64,000 bases of DNA, taken from the NCBI GenBank assembly GCA_964036295.1, contig OZ038462.1, positions 31,458,855 through 31,522,854 on the forward strand, written 5' to 3'. The notes beneath the pieces were generated by a model that was given only the letters and a program-made list of their open reading frames with translations, had not been told where the DNA came from and did not search any database. Source of the DNA: Plumapathes pennacea. Its lineage: Eukaryota; Cnidaria; Anthozoa; Antipatharia; Myriopathidae. Shown one piece after another: positions 1 through 18,536 of the stretch. A program made the translations under genes and the position numbers. The first letter of the stretch is position 1; each line of letters opens with the position of its first letter.

Positions 1-2148
1 GCCGATCTAAAATATATGTGTTCTCTGAAACTTCATTGGATTGGTGATGCCAATCTTTTCTGTCGTCGAAAAATGGCGCATACATTTCCTCTGGCCATCA
101 AACTGATTCAATTTGCGACTATCACTCCTTTTATTTTCCCAAAACGTACCTGTGCAGATTCGTGAATCGGTAAATACGTCACGATTGATCAGATCCCATT
201 GATAAGATCTTGACAATAATTTATCCAATCTTGGCAAGAATATTTTTATTAAGACCTTTCAAATTACATTATTTGGTCTGAACATATTTGATATTCATTA
301 GGATATTGCAGCCCACACGGTCTGATGACGTCACAGCCGATCGGTTTATAAGGATTTGTATGTGACGTTTTACGTGTGAATATGATAAATCTTAATCTTT
401 ACCAAAATTCACACGTTGTGTTAAACCAAAACCTCAAGACGAATTTCCGTATTTCTTGTGTTAGAAAGGAGCTTAAGCAGTTTGCCAGCTTAGACACAGT
501 ATGATAGAATTCTTCTTTAAATTGGTCGGATTTCAGCCAAGATATAGCCAAACCCGTCCGCCCTGGTTGCAGGTGTGGGTGGGAGTCTATTGTCAGGGCA
601 TTAGAGATATTTCGAAATGTTCGAAACTGGAGTAGTTTCCGCAGTTCATTGGTGAAGTTGAAGAATATATAAATGAATATATAAATAGAAGCACGAAACT
701 AGTTGCCCCCAAACAACTGACACGCAGTAAGGTTTACAGTGCTAGTACATATTTGTTTAGGTGCTCTAGTTTATTGCCTCTGTAATTTCCTTTTTAACAA
801 CAAATGAATGTTGAATGCTTTTCAGAGTATCTTGGTGTAAACAAGACGTTCCATATACCTCTTCTAAACACTTCTAAACACTCAAATGTGATCACAAGAC
901 GCACCCAGCACACCCCCACCCTTCGCAAACTCAACTACCTTTCAACTAACTTTCTCAAGATTCACGCAAAAATTTAATTGTGCAAAGAAAATACTAGAAG
1001 CCCCCTCAAGTAATTCTAAATTATTGTTTACATTCGTATTTTGAATTAACTGAAGCTACCAAAACAAGAAAGATAATAACGCGGTTAAGAGGGTTCCGTT
1101 CCGTTGCCTACTCCTCGTAGCAAGTTAGATGTCATTGGTCCATTCTTCAGATGTTTGCTATTGTTTTATTAAATCAGGACAACACACAACTGAGCCTCTT
1201 CAACCAGTAACGCGAAACAACCATGCAATCGCCTTATTAAGTCAGCGGTCATTGCAAAAAAGAAAAAACAAAAACAAAACTGTGGAATCGACAGCAAATT
1301 CAAGTTATCGTAGTTCGGGCAACGCTTGTAAAACTTCAAGACTTAGCCAAGAAACTCGACTCGGTAATCAACTGTATCTTATTCCAATGCAATTTCTATG
1401 ACATAAATAAGCCACTTTCACAATCATGCGCAATAGCCGGAATTAGTATATACCACACAAGTGAATAGTGCTTTTCGCGCGCTCTGATTGGCTCCTCAAT
1501 CTCGCGGCGGCTTCCGGTAAAACAAAACGGCGTGCGAGCCCAAATTTTGCCCACTTTTGTCAGAAATAAAATAGCTATTTGGGAGTTGGCTATTAAACTT
1601 GTGTGGTATATACTAAAACAATTATTCGCCTCAGTGTCGATGAATAGCGGTGGACATTTACCTCGCCGAAACGGCTCGGTAAATATCCACCGCTATTCAC
1701 CTCCACTTCGTCGAATAATTGTTAAATAGCACTTAAACGAGTGTATGTCAAGAAAATCTCTCTGCTGAGCTTGATTTTGGGTCTATATAATTGCATTAGA
1801 ACCACAGAATAAGTTGTACACTCTGCCCGCCACGTTTTATCGTCTGGTTGCCGCCAGAAAATCTGCGCTTCGCGAACTGCGCATGATTGTGAAAGTGACT
1901 TATTGCGCACAAGGCAAACGTGGCTTGCAAACAATGCGAAAATTAACATCAAGTTAGTAATGGCGGTGAACGCTGACCAACGAAAGTAGTTCCGCGGTGC
2001 TTCTTGAACCGCCCTACACTCGCTTTATCTCGCTGTGCATTTTCTTTGCGAGAATTAGAAAACGGCCAGCGGCCAATCTGAAAGTCCAGCTTAGTCGGTT
2101 ACTTCAGGGAAAGTACTTTACCTTTCAAACATAAGGTGAGGTAATTTT
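1..2148. other. Intergenic region downstream of PRPS gene
   Basis: No gene is supported here. The short ORFs lack domains and splice context. The only structured part is the composite inverted-repeat element at 1443-1724, listed separately. The segment next to 2148 would hold the 3' UTR of the PRPS gene; I did not find a convincing polyadenylation signal. Confidence 0.5.
1443..1724. mobile_element. Composite of two MITE-like elements
   Basis: Element A (1443-1616) is bounded by TTAGTATATACCACACAAGT and its reverse complement. Element B (1617-1724) directly abuts it; it starts AACAATTATTCG, ends in the reverse complement, and is largely a foldback around GAATAGCGGTGGA. No transposase ORF is present, so both are non-autonomous. 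The same pair occurs in opposite orientation at 29243-29567. I do not know the superfamily. Confidence 0.75.
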
Positions 2149-8463
<6,315 letters not shown>

Positions 8464-10333
8464 TTTCTGTAGAAGAATTATCGACTTGTTGTCTGTTCTT
8501 GCTTCAATCATCAATTCGATTCAGCTTGTTTGGCGGCAACAAATTTATAATCAGGTCCAGGTCCCACGCGGCTTGTGCCTGAGATCGAGGCAAGCAAGAG
8601 TCCGTGAGCTGAACCGGCCATAAAAACGCATCGATTCGAAAACGAAGCCAAAACTGGATCGTTTTGAAAACGCTCCGGTTTCTGTCTCGGGAAAGTGAAA
8701 ACACATTTTATTCGGGAGTAGCCGTGAATAGTGAGACACATGCTAATGAGACATGAAAAATGGCGCAAAGTAGGATATATTTTGCCACTGTTGTTTTATA
8801 AACGTAAAATAAAATAAGCAATGATCTTTGTTCTCGAGCTCGAAACTTTTCAAACACGCATGCAGCATACATAATATCATCATCATGGTTTGCTCGACAT
8901 TCTTCGCCGAAGACTTGGTACTGCGGTACATGAATACCACTATTGTTGAGTCCCTAATGAGACAGAAAGCGGCTTTTTAATGCAAAAATCTATCTTCTAA
9001 ATTTGGGTGGGAGTCTGTGCCACTCGGAGTGAAAATCCTTACCTTATTTATAAACGGTAAGTAATTCAGTAGAACTGGTGGGGCCGTGTTTTAAACTGAA
9101 CGTAATTTTGTTAAGAATACCAACTGGTCGGAGGCTAACCAGTAGCCAGGCTATTAATATGGCAGAGCGTGGCAGAGCATTTGAACCCGGGGCTACCGTG
9201 TTGCAAATTCAGTTAGTGGTCAGAGCGGACTTGAACATGGGACTTCCGGATTTCAAGTCCGGCTCCCTGACCACCCGGCCACGCTGCCTCCATTCTGCCT
9301 TCATTAGGTTTTGCTAATTTGGAATTTGGTCATAAATAGAGTGCGCATTTTTGGGATATAAGTCCGGGAAAATTTTAGGACTCAACCTGAAATAGGACTG
9401 AAAAAGTATATCACAGCTTGCCGGAAACTAGGAAACATTACTTTACTTTAATATCATGCAGACCAAAGAGACAAAATTTATACTCTATTCTATCCTGAAT
9501 TTTACCCTCTTTTTAAATCTTTTTACCCCCCCCCCCTCCCCCCCACACACACACATGCACCAAAAATTCAATTCAAACCATCAGAATTGCATGTTTTATT
9601 GCACAGCTTGTATTTCTTTCTTTGCGAGCACATCATGCAACAGAAATACGATTGATTCTGCTCAAAGAGAGTTCATCAGATCTTATGGTCGTTACCCGAT
9701 ATAGTAAAAGAAAGAAAGAAAAAAACAACAACAACAAAAAAAAAACACTTTCGATCTACAAGTTATTAACTAGTTAGTATATTCAAAGTAGGCCGGTTAA
9801 CATTTTTACTGAAATTCATCTATCATCACCCGAGTATACCATGTGATTGCTATTTTTAACATTTATATTATGTATCCTGTAGTTTAGTTGTGTAAATATG
9901 CTCGACCTCTTGAGCGTGTGTTATTACACCATTACGATTCGAATTTTGGGGCTCAAAAATTTACGCTCTGGCAGGACACCACGGAAAGTTGTTCTTAACG
10001 CCGCTTCCGTTGGTTAGCGTTCATCACAATAGTATTACTACTTCAGTATGCAAGGCAGTCTAATTCCTCCTCTAACATTTTTACCGGCCTTGCGTGCAAA
10101 CCCCGTTAATCTTGTGCGCAACGTACTTATGTTATAACTAAAGGACTGAACTAACTTATAGTTCATCTATCAAGTCCTAGTATTTTAATACTATAGTATT
10201 TTAAACTTAAAAGTTTTTTGGCTAAATCTTGAGGTTCTACGAGCAACGCTGAACCACAAATACATTTGAATCCACAGTTTTGTGCATTAACCGCTGACCG
10301 CACGGCCGGAAAACGTATTTTCGCGGTGTCAGC
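8464..10333. other. Intergenic region upstream of PRPS; SINE and simple repeats
   Basis: The PRPS promoter should lie just above 8463, but I see no clear TATA element. The region also holds a tRNA-derived SINE (about 9120-9293), a degenerate GGTCTGAAATAGGGT fragment (about 9320-9420), a C-rich/CA tract at 9526-9555 and an A-rich (AAAC/CAA) tract at 9705-9748. No protein gene is supported. Confidence 0.5.
9120..9293 (-). mobile_element. tRNA-Ser-derived SINE fragment
   Basis: The minus strand has a tRNA-like head. It has an A-box-like TGGCCGGGTGG, a five-pair anticodon stem CCGGA/TCCGG enclosing loop CTTGAAA (anticodon TGA, Ser-like) and a B-box-like GTTCAAGTCC. The acceptor and T stems do not pair well, so this is not a functional tRNA. 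A body of about 90 bases follows with a second B-box-like GGGTTCAAAT. I did not identify a tail or target-site duplication. Confidence 0.6.
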
Positions 10334-11233
10334 TCAACGACCAATGAACCGCAAAGCTGCACTGCGCATGCTCTCGTGACGCCAAAAATATATTACGGGA
10401 TTGAGGCTTGAGCTGAGGCACATTGCCAACTTAACCCAAGGCGACGCAAAAACTTGAACGCGGAGTTGATTAGTAGCCATGACAAAGAATGAAAAACTAA
10501 ACATTAGCTATGGAAAAACACTGAGTATTAACGAACCCAGGACAAAGCGCAAAGTGATAGCCAATTTCTTCTCTCTCTCAAACGTGTCTATGTTTGCGGC
10601 CGCGGCTATTTGATTGTTTTGACGACGCACCGCTTTTAAGGTTGCTGCTTGCGAGACTACACAAATTATAATAAAAGACGCAAGCGCTGAAGTTGCTAAA
10701 AGTGTCCTCACAGGACCGCGAGGGATAATGTTTATTAGAATAATGAACGTGACCCATGCAAGCCATACAATGACGACTACTTTCATCATCTTCTTGTTTG
10801 TGACGGTGGTGCGGTAGTTCAGAGGACTGGACAGGGCTTTGTAGCGATCCCAGCACATCACACAGACTTGAACAAACGAACTGCAAACGATCAGCGGTAC
10901 TGCGCGTGAATAAACCATGAATACCTTGCCGTATGCGGAGCAAGTCACATTTGCATTGTGCATAAGATGAAGAATTATGAGGATAGGCTCAGCGACTGCG
11001 CCCACCAGTAAATCACTAAACGCCAAACTGCTGATCAGAATGTTCGGCGGCCTGTGCAGACTGGTATTTCTTATGACTGTGATTATAACGACAGCGTTGC
11101 TGACCAGTGCAAAGATGGCGAATGGAACATGAAATGCCGCGGCTGCAGCGTTGTTGGCGTAGATCAGGGAAGTGATGCTTAAGTCGAAAGGGCATTCCTG
11201 TTTCAAACGCGCTGTTGTACTGTTGCTGGTCAT
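10334..11233 (-). pseudogene. Class A GPCR gene interrupted by one in-frame TAG
   Basis: This intronless rhodopsin-like seven-transmembrane receptor resembles the three receptors at 16494-26004. The frame opens at ATG 11233, fixed by an in-frame TGA twelve bases upstream, and runs 241 codons to TAG at 10508-10510. It then continues without another stop through TM7 to TGA at 10334-10336, giving 299 codons plus stop. The stop replaces a Gln that the paralogues keep after TM6 (SAMPQV/SAVPQV), a CAG to TAG change. Visible features are an N-terminal NST sequon, a TM1 Asn, a CWDRYKA motif after TM3 and NPVIYFWRH at TM7 beyond the stop. If translation ends at TAG, TM7 is lost. It could be a recent pseudogene, a null allele, or a readthrough gene, since TAG is followed by CTA. 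Confidence 0.8.
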
Positions 11234-12084
11234 GGCGTTAACTCAACGTCCCGATCGGATCTCAGTTTTTTCGCTCCTTCAAGCGTCCATTGACTCTACA
11301 TATTTCAGTGCAGACTGAGCTCAGTTGCTGATATATATATTATATATGTATGGTAAGCACAATGGCTACGTATAAGTGCACTGAAGCTTTGTTCATCTAC
11401 TTGTAAGTAATGCACGGAAGGCGTTTAGACTAATTATTGTTTTGGAGATTTAGATGGACCGATAAGTCATAGTAAAGAAAGAGGTGCTCCGCTAAAGATC
11501 AAGTTTTGCACGAAACCGTACTCTGTACCGAAGAAAGACGAGTCTTTTCAGGCGAACTCTGAAATATTTCTGTAAACGTAACTGCGCAGAATAATCAGGA
11601 CGCAGTAAGTAAAAGCACCGAAAGGGGATATACCAAGAGAGAAAACATTTTGGCTTCTTATAAAAATACCTGAAGTAGCAATGGAGTATTAACAAAAGGT
11701 GTGCTTGTCTTTTGTGTTTAATTTATGTTTTTGTTTCAATTGGCGAAAACAAATGTGCCTCTTCTCCATCTGTTACATTCACATCGGCTTTTAAATCCAA
11801 TTTACTTGCGGGACTGAAAACCAATAAGGCACCCTAAACCTGGTCACATGACGGTCACTTGAAACTCTAACAAACGTGTGTCATAACAACAAAGCACGTC
11901 TAGGTACAGGGGTTAGGTGTTTACGCATACCCTGAGTGTGGGCTCCGTTTCAACATGCCTAAATTTTCAGATACCAATATCATAACACGGGTTCAATATA
12001 TTTGTGCTCTAATAACGTGTGAAATTGGGAGGAGTGAGAGGAAGGAGGGAGGGGGTTGGGGGATAATCCCTTATCACGGAGTGC

Positions 12085-12325
12085 GTTGCCCAGTTCTTGA
12101 AACCTGGCCCTATTTCAAACCAAAATATACGATTTTGATCTGTATTCTAATTCTTTTTTTTTCCTTTTCAGACCAGAACACCAGGATGTTCGCCCTATTT
12201 CAGGCCTGTATCTCAAAACCTATATTCAGACCAAATACCAAACTAAGCAAAATCTACTACTTTTACTATTCCAGACTGAACTAAAAAAAAAAAAAAAATC
12301 GATACCCTATTTCAGGATGGTTGAA
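12085..12325 (-). repeat. Degenerate GGTCTGAAATAGGGT element, inverted
   Basis: CCCTATTTCA and related motifs recur at about 12110, 12200 and 12305, together with CAGACCAAATA and CAGACCAGA units. These are the reverse complement of the 32-base repeat in the PRPS introns. An A run of 15 bases sits near 12284. Confidence 0.6.
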
Positions 12326-13510
12326 AATGAAAAGCCCACCAATCAGCAGAATTGAATATTGTGTCAATGTTTACCTAACATTTGCCCAACATTTACATTA
12401 CAATAAGGTAGGCTAATTCCCAACACTAAATATTGTATACTTTTTCAGATAAATTGTCCGGCATAACCCCCATTGTTTTATTTGGTTCAGTAGCACCCGA
12501 CCATCCGGCACTTTAATGCTTCTTTTTTGCTTGTTGAAACAATAAAACTTGAAACATTGAATTGACCGAACTTTACGCTGCTTTACGGAATTGTAAAATC
12601 TCTCGGCATTTTCCCCCGGGTTTCTATAGCACCAATTTGCCAATGTTTTCACAAACCAGGTACAACGCCGGCGATTTTCCTTGAATCGGTTTACTGATCC
12701 GTATAGTTATATACAACAGAGTGAAAAGACACGGAAATAAGTTGTCTTCCCGTAATGTGCTTTCAAAAGAAATGCCAAATGCTGAAATAAAAACACTTTT
12801 CACCTATGCCGAAGTAAAAGTGTGAATCGGCCATCTATAATTCAGCGCTTTTTACGAAGTTTTAAAAATACAAACCGGCGAGTGAAATATGGCCGCTCGC
12901 GTTTAAATAAAGAATACAAAGACATTGACGTGTTATAATACACACCCAGGTATCTGCATGAAGACTCTCGTCTCCCACAAAAAAGGCGTGCGTAAACACA
13001 TTTGTCAGAATTTCCATGCAGCAATTTCCCACGGAAAAGTGACCGCTATGTGGTCAGGTTTTGGGGTGCCGTGTTGGTTTTTCTCCCGCGAGTAAATTGG
13101 ATTTAAGAGCTGATGTGAATTGTAACAGATGGAGAAAAGATCGATACGTGTGCTTTTATTACACAAAAACATAATTTAACCACACTCCATGCAAGATAAG
13201 TCGACAGCTTCAAAACTCACTTACCGGCCCTTTAAGGTCTTTTGAGCCTTAACGAGTTCATCGGATACATGAAGCCAGGCAGATAAGCCAAACAAAATAA
13301 TGTAAAATTCTTATGTAGCAGTTGTGTTTACTGTAAATATCAGCAGTACAATGAGTTGGGGATTTACTGATAGCCATAATGTCAGTTCCCAAAAGAACAA
13401 ACGTTACCGCGCTATCAGTCCGAAAACAAAATAGCTGACGTGAAAGAATCGGCAAAATATAATAGAAGAGCACGATTACCGGCTAGTATTCTGTTCATTT
13501 CAAATAAACC

Positions 13511-13641
13511 GCTATTCCGTCAATTCCGTTAATTCTGCTATCGGGAGCAGAATGGACGGAATACTCTTCTGTTTATTCCGGAATCAGAATAGGTCCCAAA
13601 ATAACACGATTGCAGTCTATTCCGGAATAGGAATAGACGGA
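13511..13641. mobile_element. ATTCCGGAAT-type MITE
   Basis: The block is rich in the palindrome ATTCCGGAAT and in TCCGTCCATT/AATGGACGGA motifs, and contains GGTCCCAAAATAACACGATT. The same family is present once in each unit of the receptor triplication (about 18537, 22775 and 27019). It has no coding capacity. Confidence 0.6.
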
Positions 13642-14274
13642 AGGGTATCTCATTCCATGGATACAAATCCAGCCATGTTTTCTCGGTGTTAAGCTGGTAT
13701 GTGCGTCAGCTCGAGCCTCCTATCCTGTTATTTACTTTTGGTGCCACGAGGTCATGTGCAGTGCGGTTTTGCTGAGATCCTCAGTTTTCGCTGAGTTAAC
13801 AATTTCCAGTACGTACTTGTATGATACTTTGAAATCAGTTTCTATTTTCATGTCACATTGAGATAAGTTCAACTTTTATTGTATTTTCCTGAAAATTCAA
13901 ATTGCAGTCATAGGCCACGATATACTTGCATGATACTTCGCAAGCCCGTAATGAAAATATTTAATTTAGCCAACTTTAAATTGTTACGAATTTGTAGATC
14001 CAAACTGTCTTTTTTTTTTTGCGATAACTAAGTATCGACCGGTAATATATATCACTTTGAGCACAATTGTTGTATTGATTGCCTTATGTGTGCTATGCAA
14101 AGAAAGGCGACCACTGAGTTTAAACGTGATTCGAATTTCTTGGTGTCAGAATTCAAACGCGTTTCGAATAGAGAAATGTATCTTCACACCATTTTCAGCA
14201 ACGTTTTTGATAAATGAAGATTATTTGCATGAATAAAAGGAATTCATGTTTTATGCACCAATTATTATATATTT

Positions 14275-14975
14275 AGGGCCTGTTTACATGATGGGAGGGT
14301 CATCCTCTAGCACTAGGATCACTCTCTTGCTAGGATCAACCTGCGGCTATTGTATTCCGCATTCTGTTTACATGTCTAGGGTTAGATTTGTCTCGTGTGA
14401 TAGGATGACCCTAGCACAAGGGTCAACCTCCCTGAGAGCTAGGATGATCCTGGTAATAGGGTTGTGTTTTGCACGCATTTTGTCATGTAAACGGTCGAAC
14501 TGGGGACAACTCGGTTGCCAGGGTTTTCAAAAGCAAGATGGCGGCGGGGCGCGGGAAATCAAGAGGCCAACAATTTCCATTCTCATTGCCGAACGAAAGC
14601 GACTTAGATGTTGATGATTATGTACGATGTTCCACTGCCACACCACTTATATTTGGCTCTAATGAAACCAGTAGCAGGGCAGAGCTTGCGAATCAAGAGA
14701 ACGATACGAGCGATCGTGATGCTACTGGAGTCTTAGCATCAAATTAAAAAGGAGCACAAGTTGCTGTTGAAAGTAAACAATCCGTACTAATACAGCCAGC
14801 AAGAGCACCCAAACTGCGTAATGACGCTCGTTCGCCATTTTGATTGTCTACCTGGTAACTGCTCGCTTTATCAAACCTCCCCGGTGGTGATGCATGTAAA
14901 CCAAATGTAAAACCGGCTCGCCTGGTAGGGTGATCGTAGTGCTAGGATGACCCTCCCATCATGTAAACAGGCCCT
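14275..14975 (+). mobile_element. Non-autonomous DNA element with about 45-base TIRs
   Basis: The left end AGGGCCTGTTTACATGATGG is mirrored at the right end (CCATCATGTAAACAGGCCCT). The similarity continues inward through GGGTCATCCTCTAGCACTAGG-like sequence. Length is about 700 bp. No transposase is visible, but the interior contains a 69-codon ORF with a strong start context. Further internal copies of CTAGGATGACCCT-like motifs make the ends repetitive. I cannot assign a superfamily. Confidence 0.8.
14538..14747 (+). CDS. Small ORF inside the TIR element; possible captured exon
   Basis: The 69-codon ORF starts AAGATGGCGGCG, a near-ideal animal initiation context, and encodes MAAGRGKSRGQQFPF followed by an acidic, Ser/Thr/Asn-rich stretch. 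The frame extends upstream, but the internal ATG has the best context. GC content is higher than in the surroundings. It resembles the first coding exon of a gene, or the N-terminal tail of a lost transposase, enclosed by the element's inverted repeats. I recognise no family. Expression is unproven. Confidence 0.3.
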   Translation: MAAGRGKSRGQQFPFSLPNESDLDVDDYVRCSTATPLIFGSNETSSRAELANQENDTSDRDATGVLASN

Positions 14976-16493
14976 TACATGGGTGTTGAATCTGTTCAAA
15001 GAACACCGGTTACCTATTTTTGCTTGACGGAGTGCTGCGCGAAAAACTGAATCAAAGCAGAAGGCAGTAATTCATTGATTGTATGTGTCGTTGTTTAACT
15101 GTGTGAGACACACGAATGAGTTGACTCCCAAGAACGGCGAATGAAGAACACGAGACGAAATACAATGCGTTGGTTGTGCGATCATGCTTATGCAAATTAA
15201 CGATGAATAGTATAACTCAGCTTTGCACTGCGCTAAGGGTCTTGACAAAGCTTTCATCGACTATCCTTCGACTTTTAGCAGTGATTATACAAGTCATGGC
15301 GTACACAGTGTGAAATTTCGAATCTTTTAACCCTTTCGCTCCTGGGAAAGATTGACTTTGATTTTCTCTTTTCAGTTTCTCACCATAAATATAACCGTAT
15401 GAATGGCATAAAGCAGGGAGAATTGGGCATTTAATATAGCTTTCAAAGAAATTGAACTATCAATTCACACTGCATCACTAATACGTTTTCGTTATGATTA
15501 GTGAGGAGGATTTTTATTCTGAGCTTGGAGTTAAACCACAGGCAACTGTCGTCCTATAGTATATTTCGTATAATTTGTGCGAAAATAGTACTTGTGAGCT
15601 TTTGTCGAGGATCTTGTGTAATATGAGTGAATTTGATCATTGATTTGAAAGAATATTTGAATGTCATTGGTGACATATTTGTAAAATATTTAACATAAAC
15701 AAGCTGTCATTTGAGTTTTAATACTATCAAAAGACAACGTTTCATGGAAAAATGCGCTTTATTTGCGGAGCTATACATTCAGTACTGTTTCGGAAGCTTC
15801 CGATTTGTGTCGGCAAGAAATCGGAAAGCACTCGCGGTGTGACGTCATAGTAGTCCTAAGCGGATCCTGCCCCAAAGCTAAGAGAAACAAAGTGAAGATG
15901 TATACTGAAACTATAAAGAGTAAATTTGATCGATGAACTCGTAAATGTTGCAGTTTCGATTCCTGGTGAGTTCCAGAGCTATTTTCTACCTGTAACACGT
16001 TTCCAGCAAATGCCGGTAGTCTTAACAAACGTAAGGTTCACGTTTAAAAGCTGTTTATGAAAATAATCATTAGAACGATTATTTCCCTTCCTAAAGCACA
16101 AATGTTTGTTTTATTAACTTCACCTCATATCCAATATTTCTAAGGCCAACTTCAAATCAATACATTATATCTATTACAAAGCTAAATGATTACAAGCACG
16201 TTCACATTGATTCCAATAAAAAAGTTCCTTCTAACAAAAAAATCCAACATATTTTCGTGTAATATTAATAAGCTTGATATATGGCATTTGAAATTGTAAG
16301 GTGCGAAGCGAGACGTGGCAATGCAATATTTTCTCTCGATTTTTTCTTTGTACACTTTACGTTTCCGGAACAAGTTGTCCTTATAATTTCCTTTGGACCT
16401 CGCTAAAGCTTTGCCTAAAACAGTCCTTTTCTAGTGTTTCTCAGTGTAGGTCCTCATAATCAGATTGACCGCTGAGCAGAATTAGCCAGTGCT

Positions 16494-17516
16494 TTAGCGA
16501 CCAATGAGCCGCAAAGCTGCACTGCGCATCCCCTCGTGACGCCAAAAGTTGATTATGGGATTGAGGCTCGAGCTTATGCATGTGGCTAAATTAGCCCAAG
16601 GAAAAAGCAAAGCAAGACCGAGAGGTTTCCCTGCAGTGAAAGTAAATGCAATACCAAAAATTACCTGAGGCATTGCGCTGAGTGAAAGAGAACCCAGGAT
16701 CCAGCGCAGAGTGATAGCCATTTTCTTTTCTCTGGCAAACACGGCCATGTTTGTGACCGGCGCTATTTGATTGTTTTGTCGACGCATCGCTTTTAAGGTT
16801 GCTATTTGAGAGACTGCACAAACTGTAATAAAGGACGCAAGAACCACACCAACTATGAGTATTCTCAAACTCTCAGGAATAATTTTCAATAAAATGATAT
16901 AAAGGGTCCATGAGACCCACGAAACAACGGCTAATGTTATCATCTTCTCGTTGGTGACGGTGGTGCGGTAGTTCATAGGACTTGACACGGCTTTGTAGCG
17001 ATCCCAGCACATCACACAGACTTGACCAAACGAACCAAAGACGATCACTGGCACTAAAAGTTTGATCAACGTATCTGGAACATTGTTTACACAACAGTTC
17101 ACACTTGCATTGTGCATCAGCAGAAGAATTACCATGACAGGCTGAACAACTGCGCCCACCAGCAAATCTCCAAACGCCAAACTGCAAAGCAAAATGTTGG
17201 GCGGCCTCTGCAGACTGTTAGTTTTGATAACTGTGAATATAACGACAGCGTTGCTTACCACTGCAAAGATCGAGAGCGGGAGGTGAAGAGCGACGACCGT
17301 TGCGTTATTGGTGTAGGTGTAGGTGTTGATGCCGAATTCGCAGAAACATAGCGCATTTTTGTTGCTGGTCATGTCTTCATCGAATAAGCGCCTCGTTCGG
17401 AGATCAGTTTGTTCGCCGTTTTTTTCACTCGCTGTGAGTCTCAGTGTGGACTGAACTCTCAGTAGTTGATATGCACAGTAAACACAACGGCTGCGTATAT
17501 TAGGTGCACTATACAT
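16494..17516 (-). CDS. Class A GPCR, tandem copy A (intact, intronless)
   Basis: Seven-transmembrane plasma-membrane receptor of the rhodopsin family; ligand unknown. The open frame is 340 codons. By comparison with the 10334-11233 gene, whose frame is closed upstream, translation probably starts at MTSNK (ATG at 17372), giving 292 aa; the 48 residues before it have no signal-peptide character. TM1 carries SNAVVI (Asn1.50), TM2 LAFGDLLVG (Asp2.50), TM3 ends in CWDRYKA (DRY), and TM6 lacks CWxP. TM7 has NPIINF in place of NPxxY, so the activation Tyr is Asn. The tail ends nine residues after the TM7/helix 8 WRHEG. Relatives are the cnidarian melanocortin/adenosine-receptor-like expansions (family knowledge). 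Copies B and C lie downstream at 4.2 kb spacing. Confidence 0.9.
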   Translation of the reverse strand: MYSAPNIRSRCVYCAYQLLRVQSTLRLTASEKNGEQTDLRTRRLFDEDMTSNKNALCFCEFGINTYTYTNNATVVALHLPLSIFAVVSNAVVIFTVIKTNSLQRPPNILLCSLAFGDLLVGAVVQPVMVILLLMHNASVNCCVNNVPDTLIKLLVPVIVFGSFGQVCVMCWDRYKAVSSPMNYRTTVTNEKMITLAVVSWVSWTLYIILLKIIPESLRILIVGVVLASFITVCAVSQIATLKAMRRQNNQIAPVTNMAVFAREKKMAITLRWILGSLSLSAMPQVIFGIAFTFTAGKPLGLALLFPWANLATCISSSLNPIINFWRHEGMRSAALRLIGR

Positions 17517-18536
17517 TTGAGTTTGAATAGGTTCTCTATGACTATAGGATCATTCATGTTTTGTACGAAAACCCGCTAGAATGCGCTATTGTTTGACAAT
17601 AATAACAAAAAGGAGACGGCGTCGGACATACATCCACCTGCATGATCAATCACGAGTCTTTCTAAATATCGAGGGTTGAGGATTCTTTGTCAATGAGAAT
17701 TCAGATTAAAACACTTTGTTTTGGAATGATCACAGGGAATTCCTTTGTTGTGTTTGGCTGATTTCTATTCCTGGCACACTTAATTACTTCTTCTTTATGT
17801 GTTGAAATTCCCAGCAGCTCTTAGACTTATTTACTTGCGGTAATAAGCGACAACGGCCAGTGATTTCAAAAGCGCCCAATTCACGACAGACCACTGATCC
17901 ATACTGCAGTCAGTTTAGGGTACCTGATCAGTATATTGAGAATTATACGGCAATGTTGGCGTCCACAAAACTGTGAGTGTAAACGCCTAACATGCCTAAA
18001 ATTTTTAAAAGACTAGTGAAAAATAGTCCTTAAGAAAATATTTAAATGCTAATGAGACCATTAGAATAGGGTAACCAAATGTTACGTTCACAGGAATCTA
18101 TTTTTGCATTTCGCCGTAGGATTTTATCTTTCTGCAGCTTGCACAAGACAATGATACACTCATTAATTATAAGTGAAAACGCCGAGTCGACGCAGAATTG
18201 TACAATAAACAATTAAGGAAAACATGATGACAGTACCGAAATGATTTATTCCCAGGAGCAAATCTTAGCCATTAGAAAACATATAACAAAACTCGGTAGA
18301 AACTTAAAGGCGGCTACGACAAGTATAGGTTATGTAAAAGAACATGTAAGGTTTCCGACGGTCAGGAATCCATGAAAAGTAAAAAGAATTGCTAGTTATA
18401 ATTGACAGTATTATTAGTCACTCTGCAATACAATAACTTGAGCGGCTGCAAGGATCTTTATTGTCAACTGATTGTGAAACTGTTCTTTTCTGCTGCAGTT
18501 GTTGCTTTCCCATCATTCTCAATGAGTCTTTTCTAT

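Larger units (their letters stand above)
11234..15691. other. Intergenic region with transposon remnants
   Basis: No spliced or intact gene is evident. I see an inverted GGTCTGAAATAGGGT element (12085-12325), an ATTCCGGAAT-type MITE (13511-13641) and a 0.7 kb element with long terminal inverted repeats (14275-14975) containing a short ORF. The remainder is AT-rich and unremarkable. Confidence 0.5.

Noticed and set aside
9213-9292. Functional tRNA-Ser gene
   Set aside because: Acceptor and T stems do not pair, so a SINE or pseudogene explains it better.
15771-16028. 85-aa minus ORF in unit 1
   Set aside because: Units 2 and 3 carry indels in the same stretch that break the frame, so it is not conserved coding sequence.
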